A DNA stretch of 64,000 nt, taken from Brevibacillus centrosporus (lineage in GTDB: Bacteria > Bacillota > Bacilli > Brevibacillales > Brevibacillaceae). This document shows, in pieces, positions 8,630 to 17,101 of this stretch (positions within the stretch are counted from its first letter, which is position 1; each line of letters opens with the position of its first letter). A program made the position numbers and the translations under genes. The notes under the pieces were generated by a model. It did not search any database, was not told the origin of the DNA, and saw only the letters and a list, made by a program, of their open reading frames with translations. The stretch lies in assembly GCF_003710815.1 (NCBI RefSeq), contig NZ_RHHP01000026.1, positions 62,001 to 126,000 of the forward strand. Direction: 5' to 3'.

Positions 8630-9485
8630 TTATGCCTCTGGCAGTTCCTCTTGCTCCGTGCTTTGCGGCTCCGGAATTTCACTTCCATTAATAAAGACAT
8701 GCGGGATGATCGCTGCTTTCAAGGAAGCGGCCACCGGGCAACGCTTTGTTGGCTGCGAATTCGACGTACTGATCCTTTTCATATTTCACGAGTGTGAAGG
8801 CTCCGTTGGTTACGTTCGGGTTTTGCATAAAGGGATGCTTCACCAGCTCCTCAGGCTTCACATCCTTGAGAACGTGCTTGGGCAGTGCCTTGAACTTCAT
8901 ACCGAACTGCTCCTTGATCATGTTCGGATCCGTTGGGTTTTTGGCACGCAGCTCAAAGGTTTGCGCATCGACGATCTTCAAGCCCGATATTTCCGTCTGC
9001 CCCTCTGGCAGCTTCCCGTCTGGTCCGACTCCCTCTAGAAAAGCAATCGATGAGCCAAGCGTAGACTCGACCTTCGGGTTGGCGATCAGCGCAAGTGTAT
9101 AAGCCACGTCCTCCGTCGTAACAGCAGTGCCATCCGTCCACTTGGCATTCGGATTCAGCTTGACCGTATAGGTTTGCTTATCTGTCGTATCAAAGGACTC
9201 GGCAAGCTGCGGCAAAAATTGCAGTGGCTCGATCCGATTGATCAAGGGTTCAAATAGCAAAGTACCCAGCTCTGCCGAAGACAAGTCCCGGGAGCTGATC
9301 AGGGGATTAAAAGAGATCGGCGGATTAAAAACACCGATGCTGACCATTTTGGCGCTGGATTTTTCCTCCGCTGGCTTTTGATCGGTTGAAGCTGGCTTGG
9401 CTGTTTCCCCGGAAGAGGAGCATCCGCTCACCATTACTGTTAAAGAAACAAGTACGGCAACTACTGGCTGTAGCAACTTTTTCAT
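8630..9485 (-). pseudogene. Peptide/nickel-type ABC solute-binding lipoprotein, internally deleted
   Basis: The N-terminus is a normal lipoprotein signal (MKKLLQPVVAVLVSLTVMVSGC, lipobox VSGC) followed by the first ~230 residues of an SBP family 5 protein: FNPLISSRDLSSAELGTLLFEPLI, LAESFDTTD, NAKWTDGTAVTTEDVAYTL. These proteins normally have about 520-560 residues. Here, after VEFAANK, the frame runs into an unrelated 18 residues and stops. A shift of frame recovers a plausible C-terminus, HVFINGSEIPEPQSTEQEEL, ending at 8630. Roughly half of the protein, including the second lobe, has been deleted. It cannot form a working peptide-binding protein. Confidence 0.8.
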
Positions 9486-9651
9486 CCCTGTCTTCCCCCT
9501 GTATGTTTGCTATTTGTATCTTTATCTTTAATCAAATTAATCATATGTAATTAATCGGATTTAATCTTTGATACTACTATAATACAGATATCCGCAATGT
9601 CAATCACTTCCTTAATCTATTCGCAAACCGAGCTTCGCTACTCCTTTGCAA

Positions 9652-9688
9652 CAAAAACACCTACCTCCATGCATGGAAGTAGGTGTCT
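9652..9688 (-). terminator. Terminator of the mtnK-mtnA operon
   Basis: ACACCTAC and GTAGGTGT form an 8-bp stem extended by TCC/GGA around ATGCAT. On the minus strand it is followed by TTTTTG, 12 bp after the mtnA stop. Confidence 0.8.
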
Positions 9689-9699
9689 CTCTATTGAAG

Positions 9700-10740
9700 C
9701 TATTTTTTGCTGTTGCCGATTTCCTGCGGCTTGAATATGCCGGTTTCGGTCACGATTGCCGTAATGTATTCGGCCGGCGTCACATCAAATGCCGGATTGT
9801 ACACTTTGATGTTGTCCGGAGCTACCTGTTTGCCCAAGCCGTGGGTAATTTCTTCGGCTGGACGCTCCTCGATCGGAATATCCGCACCTGTTGCGGTTTC
9901 CAGATCTACCGAGGAAAGTGGGGCTGCCACGTAAAACGGAATGCCATGCGCTTTCGCCAAAACAGCAACGCCATAGGTCCCGATCTTGTTTGCCACGTCC
10001 CCGTTCGCCGCCACACGGTCAGTTCCGACGATAACGGCTTCCACTTTTCCTTGTGCCATTACCATCGCCGCCATGTTGTCGCAGATCAGCGTGACATCGA
10101 TTCCTGCCTGCTGCAGCTCGAATGCCGTGAGACGAGCACCTTGGAGAACCGGGCGAGTCTCATCCGCGTATACTTTCAGATCCCATCCGCGCTCTTTTGC
10201 CAAATAGAATGGCGCAGTCGCCGTTCCGTATGCAGCTGTTGCCAGCGCACCAGGATTGCAGTGTGTGAGAATGCCCATGCCATCATGCAGCAAGGTCAGC
10301 AAATGCTCACCGATCGTCCGGCATACTTCCGCATCTTCGCGCTGGATCGCCAGTGCCTCATCGAGAACCGCCGCCTTCAGCTCGTGGGTCGCCTTGTCGC
10401 CTTCTTGCTGGATCCGCGCCTTGATGCGGTCAAGTGCCCAAAACAGGTTGACCGCAGTCGGGCGAGACGTTCCCAAATATTCTGCCGTTGCCAACAAATC
10501 CTTGGCAAACGCTTCGCTCGTAGCCGCTTCGCTGCCCCGAACACCAAGGTACAGTCCATAAGCTGCAGCCATGCCGATCGCAGGCGCTCCGCGTACCTGC
10601 AGGTGGCGAATGGATGCCCATACTTCTTCTGCAGTAGTCAGTGTCAAATAAACGGTTTCTACAGGCAATCGCGTCTGGTCGAGCAGGACGAGAGCATCAT
10701 CCTCCCATTTGACTGGCGCGAGTTGTGTACTTGTTGTCAT
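9700..10740 (-). CDS. mtnA: S-methyl-5-thioribose-1-phosphate isomerase
   Basis: 346 residues, the usual size. It converts methylthioribose-1-phosphate to methylthioribulose-1-phosphate in methionine salvage. Family motifs are present: RGAPAIGMAAAYGLYLG near residue 50, the catalytic cysteine in THCNPGALATAAYGTA, and the catalytic aspartate in GTDRVAANGDVANKIGTY. The start ATG overlaps the mtnK stop (ATGA), so the two are translationally coupled. Transcription comes through the SAM riboswitch upstream of mtnK. Confidence 0.96.
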   Translation of the reverse strand: MTTSTQLAPVKWEDDALVLLDQTRLPVETVYLTLTTAEEVWASIRHLQVRGAPAIGMAAAYGLYLGVRGSEAATSEAFAKDLLATAEYLGTSRPTAVNLFWALDRIKARIQQEGDKATHELKAAVLDEALAIQREDAEVCRTIGEHLLTLLHDGMGILTHCNPGALATAAYGTATAPFYLAKERGWDLKVYADETRPVLQGARLTAFELQQAGIDVTLICDNMAAMVMAQGKVEAVIVGTDRVAANGDVANKIGTYGVAVLAKAHGIPFYVAAPLSSVDLETATGADIPIEERPAEEITHGLGKQVAPDNIKVYNPAFDVTPAEYITAIVTETGIFKPQEIGNSKK

Positions 10741-11966
10741 ACGGTCGTTGCCTCCTGATAAAATCTTGCTGTTACGGTGCGGACGAGGTCCGTAATGTCC
10801 GTGGACTCCTCCAGATTGTGGCGTCCGAGGATCAGTGCTTCCCCGATAGCGAGTGCCAAGCGCTCAGCTTCGGCACGAACTTGAACGTCCTCGATGCTGT
10901 TCAAGTCAGCGACACCAGCCAATCCGATCACGCGGCGCAAAATTTTGCAGCCTGCAAAGCCTGCGGTATCCTGGATCAGACGGTTCACATAGCTTTGCCA
11001 CAGGCCTTCCACATGTGCGCTGCGCTCTTTTGCCTGCTTGTGCCAAAGCTGCACAAACTGGGAGACGAATTCATTCCAGACATCCTCCACCGTTGTCAGC
11101 AAGTATTCGCGATACGATTCGCGTTCTCCTTGGTCTTTTTGCAATCCGTGCTGACCTGCGTAGTTGAGCAGCAGGTTGGCAATGACTGCACCGATGTCAA
11201 AGCCGATCGGTCCGTAGTAAGCAAACTCAGGGTCGATCGCTTTCATGCTGGTCGGTGTGATGAAGATGCTGCCGGTATGCAGGTCTCCGTGCAGCAGCGC
11301 TTCTGCTCGAGTGAGGAAGTCAAATTTCAGCTTTGCGATTTCCAGCTTGAGCGGCTTGTTTTCCCAGATTGCTTCGACTTCCTTTTGAATCAAAGGATTG
11401 AAGTCGTTCGTTGGCGCATTTTCATAAGGATCAGTAAACACCAGATCTTCCGTAATTTTGCACAATTCCGGATTCAAGAATGTTCCGACGAGCGCTTTTT
11501 TATCGTACGGGCTGGCCCCCAAATCAGAGGTGTAGAATAGCGTGTGCGCGAGGAATTTCCCAATCTGCTTGGCGAACAGCGGGTAGCGATTGCCCTCGAT
11601 CAAGCCTTTGCGCATGATGATATGGTCACCCACGTTTTCCATGACGGTCAACGCCAGCTCTTGGTCAAAGTGATACACTTCCGGTACGAGATCCGGTACG
11701 TATTTGTGCTGGAGACGGAGTGCCTCGCTCTCGATGCGCGCACGGTCTACCGTCAGTGGCCAGGACTCCCCTACCACGCGAGCATAAGGAAGAGCTTGCT
11801 TCACGATCACGCTTTTTCCTGTCGCTTCCTCTCGAATGTCAAACACCAGATTGAGGTTGCCGTCACCAATCTCACTGCTGACTAGCGTAGCTCCCTCGGT
11901 AAAAAGCCCTGGCAATGCTTTCACGTACTCCACTGCTTCCTGTTCTGTCAATGCACGGTATGCCAT
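10737..11966 (-). CDS. mtnK: 5-methylthioribose kinase
   Basis: 409 residues. It phosphorylates methylthioribose, the entry step of the salvage pathway in Bacilli. It is a choline-kinase-like fold: the Brenner-type motif LLHGDLHTGSIF carries the catalytic aspartate, and DPEFAYYGPIGFDIGAVIAN gives the metal-binding and MTR-kinase-specific region. GGGGAGAC precedes the ATG. The 5' leader contains a SAM-I riboswitch, its terminator, and then a dispersed element 64 bp before the start codon. Confidence 0.96.
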   Translation of the reverse strand: MAYRALTEQEAVEYVKALPGLFTEGATLVSSEIGDGNLNLVFDIREEATGKSVIVKQALPYARVVGESWPLTVDRARIESEALRLQHKYVPDLVPEVYHFDQELALTVMENVGDHIIMRKGLIEGNRYPLFAKQIGKFLAHTLFYTSDLGASPYDKKALVGTFLNPELCKITEDLVFTDPYENAPTNDFNPLIQKEVEAIWENKPLKLEIAKLKFDFLTRAEALLHGDLHTGSIFITPTSMKAIDPEFAYYGPIGFDIGAVIANLLLNYAGQHGLQKDQGERESYREYLLTTVEDVWNEFVSQFVQLWHKQAKERSAHVEGLWQSYVNRLIQDTAGFAGCKILRRVIGLAGVADLNSIEDVQVRAEAERLALAIGEALILGRHNLEESTDITDLVRTVTARFYQEATTV

Positions 11967-12030
11967 GATTCCTGTCTCCCCTTTGCCGATTTTTGTCTAT
12001 TTCCAGTAGGCTGGTCCAAGCGATGTCATA

Positions 12031-12120
12031 TTAGAAAACTTGGCTCCGCCAAGCTTTGCGGTGGAGCCATAGTTGCACTTATACTGGCTAAGAATCTTAT
12101 AAATTCTTACTGTACAAAAA
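12031..12120 (-). repeat. Dispersed terminator-docked element, type A copy 1, inside the mtnK leader
   Basis: 90 bp, almost identical to the copy at 31718-31808. Read on the minus strand: the T-run of the riboswitch terminator, then a hairpin TAAGAAT/ATTCTTA around TTATAAG, the invariant CAGTATAAGTGCAAC stretch, a GC-rich hairpin (GGCTCC with GGAGCC), and AAGTTTTCTAA. It would be transcribed only when the riboswitch allows readthrough. Confidence 0.85.
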
Positions 12121-12147
12121 GACCTCTTTTCCCGAAGAAAAGAGGTC
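12121..12147 (-). terminator. Intrinsic terminator of the mtnK SAM riboswitch
   Basis: A perfect stem of GACCTCTTTTC with GAAAAGAGGTC around a 5-nt loop is followed on the minus strand by TTTTTG. It lies 38 bp after the aptamer and is the OFF element of the S-box leader. Confidence 0.9.
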
Positions 12148-12184
12148 GCGATCGTCACGTATAGAGAAACGTGCCCTTGTCCCC

Positions 12185-12325
12185 CTTATCTTCCAGACTA
12201 CTTTTGTTTCTGCAGGAATTAGCACCGTGCACGTCGCCTATGCATCAGTCGTCTCGAACGTCTGAAAAGCGTCGTGTCGGTTGCCGGGTATCATCGGGCC
12301 AGTCCCTCCACCTTCTCTGGATAAG
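12185..12325 (-). promoter_or_regulatory. SAM-I (S-box) riboswitch aptamer controlling mtnKA
   Basis: On the minus strand CTTATC (12325-12320) pairs with GATAAG (12190-12185) to close P1. Between them lie the conserved cores AGAG, GGTGGAGGGACTGGCCC, TGATACCCGGCAACC and GGTGCTAATTCC. The aptamer binds S-adenosylmethionine; with SAM bound the downstream terminator forms. mtnKA control by an S-box is established in Bacillus. Confidence 0.95.
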
Positions 12326-12359
12326 GTATCCAACGTATGCAGTTTTGAATTTAGTTTGA

Positions 12360-12388
12360 ATCATACATTCCTCTACCTGATGCTGTCA
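12360..12388 (-). promoter_or_regulatory. Sigma-A promoter for the mtnK leader
   Basis: TTGACA (12388-12383), 17-bp spacer, TATGAT (12365-12360) on the minus strand, about 30 bp before the riboswitch P1. It lies just 34 bp after the stop of the anti-sigma gene, with no terminator between. Confidence 0.75.
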
Positions 12389-12421
12389 ACACCCTTTTTC
12401 AGCAAAATATGCTTCCAGCCT

Positions 12422-13612
12422 TCACCAGTTAAGCTGTGTCCCCGATGCAGCAGGCCGTTCCCAATTCCACCAATCCACTTTCCCGAGAAATGCAGCGGTT
12501 ATCGCTTTCTCTGCCTCAAGCTTAAGCAATTCTTTCGTTGGTCCGGTTACGACGGCCCCGTAAATCCGAACCCCTTTTTCCTTGAGATAGGCATAGCGCT
12601 CTTCCACTTTCGGATCACTGCGAGAAAGGATTCCCCGGCCGATCTCACGCGCCAAACTCCCATGCTCGGATAGATACTTCATCTCCGCAAGATACGCTGC
12701 TGCTCGTCGGTCTCCCTCTCCATTCACCTGAATGGGAGCATTGCCGTAATCCAGCCCGCGCTCTGCATACCCCCAAACCTCCCCTGCCGAGAGCAAAAGA
12801 TTTCCGTCCTGCTCACGTTCTTTTGCCTCTACTCCTGTATCTACCGCGAACCAAAGGGTATCCAGATTGTACTCGGGTACGTGCTTCGAAATCAGCTTGA
12901 TGTACTCCTCGTATGTCATCGGTCGATCAAAGGATATTGCCAGCTGACTCACCGTTCCCTCGTGCAGCTTGCTCATCGTATTCCAGGCAGGTGCGCGCAG
13001 GTAATCTGTATCTTCACGTGTCATCGCCTCCTCAGTCGGATAGCGGAAAAACAGCTTCGTTTCCCTGACTCCATTTGCCCATTTCGGCTCCGCTCGGACG
13101 CTCCACAAGAAGTTTGTACTCTCCACATAACCAACATTTTGCTGTTCAGCCCCTACTTGTTCACGCAGCTCCATCTGAATCTGACCATAGAGCAACCCAA
13201 CCTGAGAACCGCTGCTACCCGTGCTGACTCCTGGCTGGGTAAAATTGATGATGTCTTCTGTGACCTTGAATTGATCTTTATACACCCACATTCCGACCCA
13301 GCCATTGACCAGGAGCAAGAGCGCCCCTATCAGGAAAAAGATGACAAACGTAAAAGCAGAGTTGGTAAAACGCATTTTCCACTTTCCCCGGGTAAGAATA
13401 GCCCGCTGCTGTTTTTCTGTTAAGGAAAAGGGGGCAGGCGTCTCTTGTCCTTTGTCCGGCACTCCCAACAGAAGGTGTTCGAGCCGCTCCGCATATTCCT
13501 CGTCATCTGTCACCTCATTACGGAGATTCCGTACGTCTTGCTCATCGAGTTCTCCTCGCAAATAGGCCAGCAGCATTCGTTCTCTGCTATCTTCATCGAA
13601 TTTGTTCGTCAT
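12422..13612 (-). CDS. Membrane anti-sigma factor (sigma factor regulator family)
   Basis: 396 residues: a cytoplasmic N-terminal region of about 85 residues (LLAYLRGELDEQDVRNLRNEV), one transmembrane helix (FTFVIFFLIGALLLLVNGWVG) and a long extracytoplasmic domain. This is the layout of sigma-regulator proteins such as B. subtilis YhdL, which inhibits SigM. The ATG at 13612 overlaps the end of the sigma gene by 20 bp, which fits co-translation of a sigma/anti-sigma pair. The signal it senses is unknown. An upstream in-frame start would lie deeper inside the sigma gene and lacks support. Confidence 0.8.
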   Translation of the reverse strand: MTNKFDEDSRERMLLAYLRGELDEQDVRNLRNEVTDDEEYAERLEHLLLGVPDKGQETPAPFSLTEKQQRAILTRGKWKMRFTNSAFTFVIFFLIGALLLLVNGWVGMWVYKDQFKVTEDIINFTQPGVSTGSSGSQVGLLYGQIQMELREQVGAEQQNVGYVESTNFLWSVRAEPKWANGVRETKLFFRYPTEEAMTREDTDYLRAPAWNTMSKLHEGTVSQLAISFDRPMTYEEYIKLISKHVPEYNLDTLWFAVDTGVEAKEREQDGNLLLSAGEVWGYAERGLDYGNAPIQVNGEGDRRAAAYLAEMKYLSEHGSLAREIGRGILSRSDPKVEERYAYLKEKGVRIYGAVVTGPTKELLKLEAEKAITAAFLGKVDWWNWERPAASGTQLNW

Positions 13613-14093
13613 CGACCTCATCCCTCCACATCCTGCGCATCTTTTGCCGCCCACGGAACAGCGAACGCTTCACATCGGTCGTATCGATTCCCAGCACCTC
13701 GGCAATTTCGGCATAGGAAAACTGCATGGCAGACAGCAAGATTGCCTGCTTCTGCTTTTCCGGTAACCGCTCCAAAAAGAGATGGGCAACCTCCCACATT
13801 TCCTTGTTTACCAGCGAATCTGCCGGATCGACTGCCGACTGATCCATTTGTTCCGGCATTTGCTCAACAAAGTAAAGCGGCCGCTTGACCTGCTTGCGAT
13901 GCCAATCTACAAAGGCGTGATACGCTACTTTAAACAGCCACGGCCTTACTTTTTCCGAGCGAAATTCGTCCAGTGACGAAAAGGCACGGAAAAAAGTATC
14001 CTGCGTCAAATCCTCTGCCTGCCTCGCATCCCGTGTCAGCCGGAAAAGATAGCGATATATATCGTTTACGTGCAGGCCGTACACGTCCTCCAA
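13593..14093 (-). CDS. ECF-type RNA polymerase sigma factor
   Basis: 166 residues with sigma region 2 (DIYRYLFRLTRDARQAEDLTQDTFFRAF, then RPWLFKVAYHAFVDWHRK) and region 4 (LFLERLPEKQKQAILLSAMQFSYAEIAEVLGIDTTDVKRSLFRGRQKM), without regions 1 and 3: a group 4 sigma factor. The predicted start is a TTG at 14093, about 35 nt after the likely transcription start; a GTG 9 nt further in is the alternative, with GGAGG very close to it. The membrane protein encoded downstream is its probable anti-sigma factor. Confidence 0.88.
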   Translation of the reverse strand: MEDVYGLHVNDIYRYLFRLTRDARQAEDLTQDTFFRAFSSLDEFRSEKVRPWLFKVAYHAFVDWHRKQVKRPLYFVEQMPEQMDQSAVDPADSLVNKEMWEVAHLFLERLPEKQKQAILLSAMQFSYAEIAEVLGIDTTDVKRSLFRGRQKMRRMWRDEVDDEQIR

Positions 14094-14133
14094 GCCTACT
14101 TTCCCAACCCTTCCACACCCTTTCGTTACTTAC

Positions 14134-14159
14134 CACGCATTTCGTTGGAAAAAGTTTCA
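14134..14159 (-). promoter_or_regulatory. ECF-type autoregulatory promoter of the sigma operon
   Basis: On the minus strand TGAAAC followed by TTTT forms the -35 (14159-14154), and CGTG (14137-14134) the -10, with a 16-bp spacer. This matches the TGAAAC/CGT architecture of Bacillus SigM/SigW-class promoters and sits directly before the sigma gene, so autoregulation is likely. Confidence 0.75.
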
Positions 14160-14210
14160 TCCCGCTTTCAAAATACCTATATCCGATATGCAAACTCGGC
14201 AAAAAATAAT

Positions 14211-14239
14211 TTGACTACCGCATCTGATCGCCTTATCAT
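14211..14239 (+). promoter_or_regulatory. Sigma-A promoter for the mtnW leader
   Basis: TTGACT (14211-14216), 17-bp spacer, TATCAT (14234-14239), about 43 bp before the riboswitch P1. It is divergent from the ECF promoter 50 bp away. Confidence 0.75.
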
Positions 14240-14281
14240 AAAGCTATCGCACATGCTGTTCTAGCGTGTAGCCTCATAACT

Positions 14282-14382
14282 CTTATCGCGAGCTGGCTGA
14301 GGGACTGGCCCTATGATGCCCGGCAACCGGCGCTATTCTATGTTTACTAGAAAGCGAAACGGTGCTAATTCCAACGGATAAG
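14282..14382 (+). promoter_or_regulatory. SAM-I (S-box) riboswitch aptamer controlling mtnWXBD
   Basis: P1 arms CTTATC (14282-14287) and GATAAG (14377-14382) enclose GAGGGACTGGCCC, ATGATGCCCGGCAACCGG and GGTGCTAATTCC. A terminator follows 89 bp later. The aptamer is shorter than the mtnK copy, mainly in P3. Confidence 0.95.
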
Positions 14383-14470
14383 AGTCGAGATTTAGGATAT
14401 TGTTTTCCTTTGCCTCGACTACGAACCCGAGAGATGAGAGGAGACGAAGACGTTCTGATAGTCGACAACC

Positions 14471-14505
14471 GCCTCCCTGATCGCTGGGGAGGCTCTTTTT
14501 ATTTT
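14471..14505 (+). terminator. Intrinsic terminator of the mtnW SAM riboswitch
   Basis: GCCTCCC pairs with GGGGAGGC around an 8-nt loop and is followed by TCTTTTTATTTT. It ends about 38 bp before the mtnW start codon. Confidence 0.88.
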
Positions 14506-14542
14506 CTCACATCACCGTTTTTAAGGAGGATTAGTCCTAGCA

Positions 14543-15757
14543 ATGAGTGAGCACCGTATCCTCGTCACCTATTTGACACAAGCCAAAGACTTGAACAAAA
14601 AAGCAGAATCGATCGCAGTCGGTATGACTGTCGGTTCCTGGACGGAATTGCCTGCGGCCAAACAAGCCGAGCTAAAGCCATATCTGGGCGAAGCAGTAAG
14701 CGCAACTCCGCTGGAAACCTTGGAGAACGGAGAAACGCGCGGCCTGATTACCGTCAGCTATCCGACTCGCAACTTTACCAACGACATTCCTTCCTTGTTG
14801 ACAGGCATTTTTGGGAAGCTCTCCATGGATGGCAAGATTAAGCTGGTCGATGTCGGCTTTCCTGAGTCATTTTTGGGAACGTTCCCTGGTCCAAAATACG
14901 GCATTGACGGGCTGCGCAATCGCCTGGACGCCCACAACCGTCCGCTCTTGATGAGCATTTTCAAGTCCTGCCTGGGACTGCCTTTTGATGATCTGAAAAC
15001 CCAGTTTCGCGCACAAGCATTGGGCGGCGTAGATCTGGTCAAAGATGACGAAATTTTCTTTGCGGATGAACGCGCTCCGTTCCTGGAGAGAATCAAGGCG
15101 TTTAAACAGATCGCGATCGAAACGGAAGCAGAAATCGGCAAGCCTGTGCTCTACGCGGCCAACCTGACAGGTCCGGTAAACGAGCTGAATGAAAAAGCTA
15201 AGCGCGCCATTGACGCTGGAGCCGACTGCCTCCTGTTCAATGTCCTGGCTTTTGGCTTCGACGCTTTGCACCGCCTGGCAGCTGATCCAGATGTACACGT
15301 TCCGATCATGGCGCATCCAGCTTTGGCTGGTGCTTACTATCCATCGCCGGATTACGGGATTGCGACTCCGCTTTTGCTCGGGAAGCTGATGCGGATTGCT
15401 GGCGCTGACCTAGTGCTCTTCCCATCTCCATACGGAAACGTTGCGCTGAACAAGACAGAGGCGCTGCAGCTGGCTGAAAACTTGACGGCACCTCTCGAAG
15501 GCATCCGTCGTTCGTTCCCAGTCCCATCTGCCGGTATTCATCCGGGACTCGTGCCGCAGCTGTTCGCTGACTTTGGTCTCGATCAGATCGTCAATGCAGG
15601 TGGCGGAATTCACGGTCACCCAGGTGGTGCGACTGCAGGGGCAAAAGCTTTTGTTGCCGCCACCCTGGCAGTGACCGCTGGTAAAACGCTGCAGGAAGCG
15701 GCCGAGGGTTCCTCTGAGCTGGCTGTCGCGCTCGAAAAGTGGGGTGGCGGACGATGA
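14543..15757 (+). CDS. mtnW: 2,3-diketo-5-methylthiopentyl-1-phosphate enolase (RuBisCO-like protein)
   Basis: 404 residues, a type IV RuBisCO-like protein. It enolises 2,3-diketo-5-methylthiopentyl-1-phosphate. The lysine/aspartate region GGVDLVKDDEIFFADE matches the metal-binding loop of the family, and the C-terminal GGGIHGHPGGATAGAKAF matches the phosphate-binding segment. AGGAGG stands ahead of the ATG. It is first in an mtnW-X-B-D operon under a SAM riboswitch, as in B. subtilis. Its stop overlaps the mtnX start. Confidence 0.96.
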   Translation: MSEHRILVTYLTQAKDLNKKAESIAVGMTVGSWTELPAAKQAELKPYLGEAVSATPLETLENGETRGLITVSYPTRNFTNDIPSLLTGIFGKLSMDGKIKLVDVGFPESFLGTFPGPKYGIDGLRNRLDAHNRPLLMSIFKSCLGLPFDDLKTQFRAQALGGVDLVKDDEIFFADERAPFLERIKAFKQIAIETEAEIGKPVLYAANLTGPVNELNEKAKRAIDAGADCLLFNVLAFGFDALHRLAADPDVHVPIMAHPALAGAYYPSPDYGIATPLLLGKLMRIAGADLVLFPSPYGNVALNKTEALQLAENLTAPLEGIRRSFPVPSAGIHPGLVPQLFADFGLDQIVNAGGGIHGHPGGATAGAKAFVAATLAVTAGKTLQEAAEGSSELAVALEKWGGGR

Positions 15758-16428
15758 GTAAAAAGCTCGTTCTCTTCTGCGATTTTGACGGAACCATCAC
15801 GGAAAAAGACAACATCGTGGCGATTGTCCGCAAGTTTGCTCCACCCGAGTGGGAAGCCTTGACCGAACAAATCCTTTCGCAAAAAATCAGCGTGCAGGAA
15901 GGGGTCGGAAAGCTGTTCCAGCTGCTCCCCTCCTCTCTGCGCGAGGAAATTATTGACTTCATCGTCAGCGAAGCATCGATTCGCCCTGGCTTTGCGGATT
16001 TCGTCCGCTTTTGCCGCGAAGAGGGCATCGAATGGCTGGTGACCAGCGGCGGCATCGACTTCTTCGTCGATCCGATCCTCGCTCCGTTTGATCTGAAGGA
16101 TGTACCGATCTATTGCAACGGAAGTGATTTTTCCGGCGACAAGATCACGATCACCTGGCCGCACTCCTGTGACGATCACTGCTCCAATGGATGTGGCATG
16201 TGCAAAACGACGATCATTCGCCGCTACGATCCTGCCGACTACTACCGCGTGGTGATCGGGGATTCAATCACCGATTTGGCTGGCGCCAAGATCGCCGACT
16301 TTGTAATTGCCCGTTCGTTCCTCGCCCAGAGGGCGGAGGAGCTGAATCTGCCACACCGCACGTTTGCCACATTCCATGATGTGATTGCCATCCTACAAGA
16401 TTTGAAACATCAACAGGAGGTCAGCTGA
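15754..16428 (+). CDS. mtnX: 2-hydroxy-3-keto-5-methylthiopentenyl-1-phosphate phosphatase
   Basis: 224 residues of the HAD phosphatase superfamily. Motif I is CDFDGTITEKDN, motif II is the TSGG segment, and motif III/IV is VVIGDSITDLAGAKIAD. It removes phosphate to yield the acireductone. The ATG at 15754 overlaps the mtnW stop as ATGA, better placed than an in-frame ATG 15 nt upstream inside mtnW. A cysteine-rich stretch, HSCDDHCSNGCGMCKTTI, is characteristic of MtnX. Confidence 0.94.
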   Translation: MSKKLVLFCDFDGTITEKDNIVAIVRKFAPPEWEALTEQILSQKISVQEGVGKLFQLLPSSLREEIIDFIVSEASIRPGFADFVRFCREEGIEWLVTSGGIDFFVDPILAPFDLKDVPIYCNGSDFSGDKITITWPHSCDDHCSNGCGMCKTTIIRRYDPADYYRVVIGDSITDLAGAKIADFVIARSFLAQRAEELNLPHRTFATFHDVIAILQDLKHQQEVS

Positions 16429-16431
16429 AAC

Positions 16432-17088
16432 ATGTCTGCTACTTTTGAACAACGCTTGGACGCTTTTCGCCGTTTGGACGACGCCAAGCTGACATTTGCT
16501 CGCCGGGACTGGTTCCCGGGCACGAGCGGCAACCTTTCAATCAAGGTTGCCAATGACCCGCTGCAATTTGCCGTAACAGCCAGCGGCAAGGACAAAACCA
16601 AGCTCTCCCCGGAAGACTACTTGATCGTGGACAGCGATTCCCGACCAGTCGATGAGACCTCACTCAAGCCTTCCGCTGAGACATTGATCCACGCGGTTGT
16701 GTACAAGAAGTTTCCACAGGCAGGTGCCTGCTTCCACGTTCATACGGTGTGGAACAACCTGATTTCCGAGCTGTACTTTGGACAGCGTGCTTTCTCCATC
16801 CAGGGCCAGGAGCTGATCAAAGGTCTCGGCATCTGGGCGGAAAATGCGAGCATCACCGTTCCGATTGTTGAGAACTTTGCTGATATTCCGACCCTTGCTG
16901 CTGCTATCGAGAAGGTCATCACTCCTGATGTACCCGGCGTCCTGATTCGCAACCATGGCATATACGCATGGGGCGGCAATGACTTTGAAGCCAAACGCCA
17001 TCTGGAAGCCTTTGAATTCTTGTTTGAGTACCACGCCCGCTTGCTGCAGCTGCGACAAGCAGTCGTGTCCCATACCCCCAACAATTAA
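16432..17088 (+). CDS. mtnB: Methylthioribulose-1-phosphate dehydratase
   Basis: 218 residues, a class II aldolase/adducin-family zinc enzyme that dehydrates methylthioribulose-1-phosphate. The zinc histidines are in CFHVHTVWNN and NHGIYAWG, and the N-terminal WFPGTSGNLSIKV is the substrate phosphate site of the family. It starts 3 bp after mtnX, with AGGAGG in the mtnX end. Confidence 0.95.
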   Translation: MSATFEQRLDAFRRLDDAKLTFARRDWFPGTSGNLSIKVANDPLQFAVTASGKDKTKLSPEDYLIVDSDSRPVDETSLKPSAETLIHAVVYKKFPQAGACFHVHTVWNNLISELYFGQRAFSIQGQELIKGLGIWAENASITVPIVENFADIPTLAAAIEKVITPDVPGVLIRNHGIYAWGGNDFEAKRHLEAFEFLFEYHARLLQLRQAVVSHTPNN

Positions 17089-17101
17089 GGAGGAATTAAA
17101 A

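Noticed and set aside
9646..10758. A 370-codon open frame antisense to mtnA
   Set aside because: mtnA is certain. The antisense frame spans the operon terminator and has no ribosome site.
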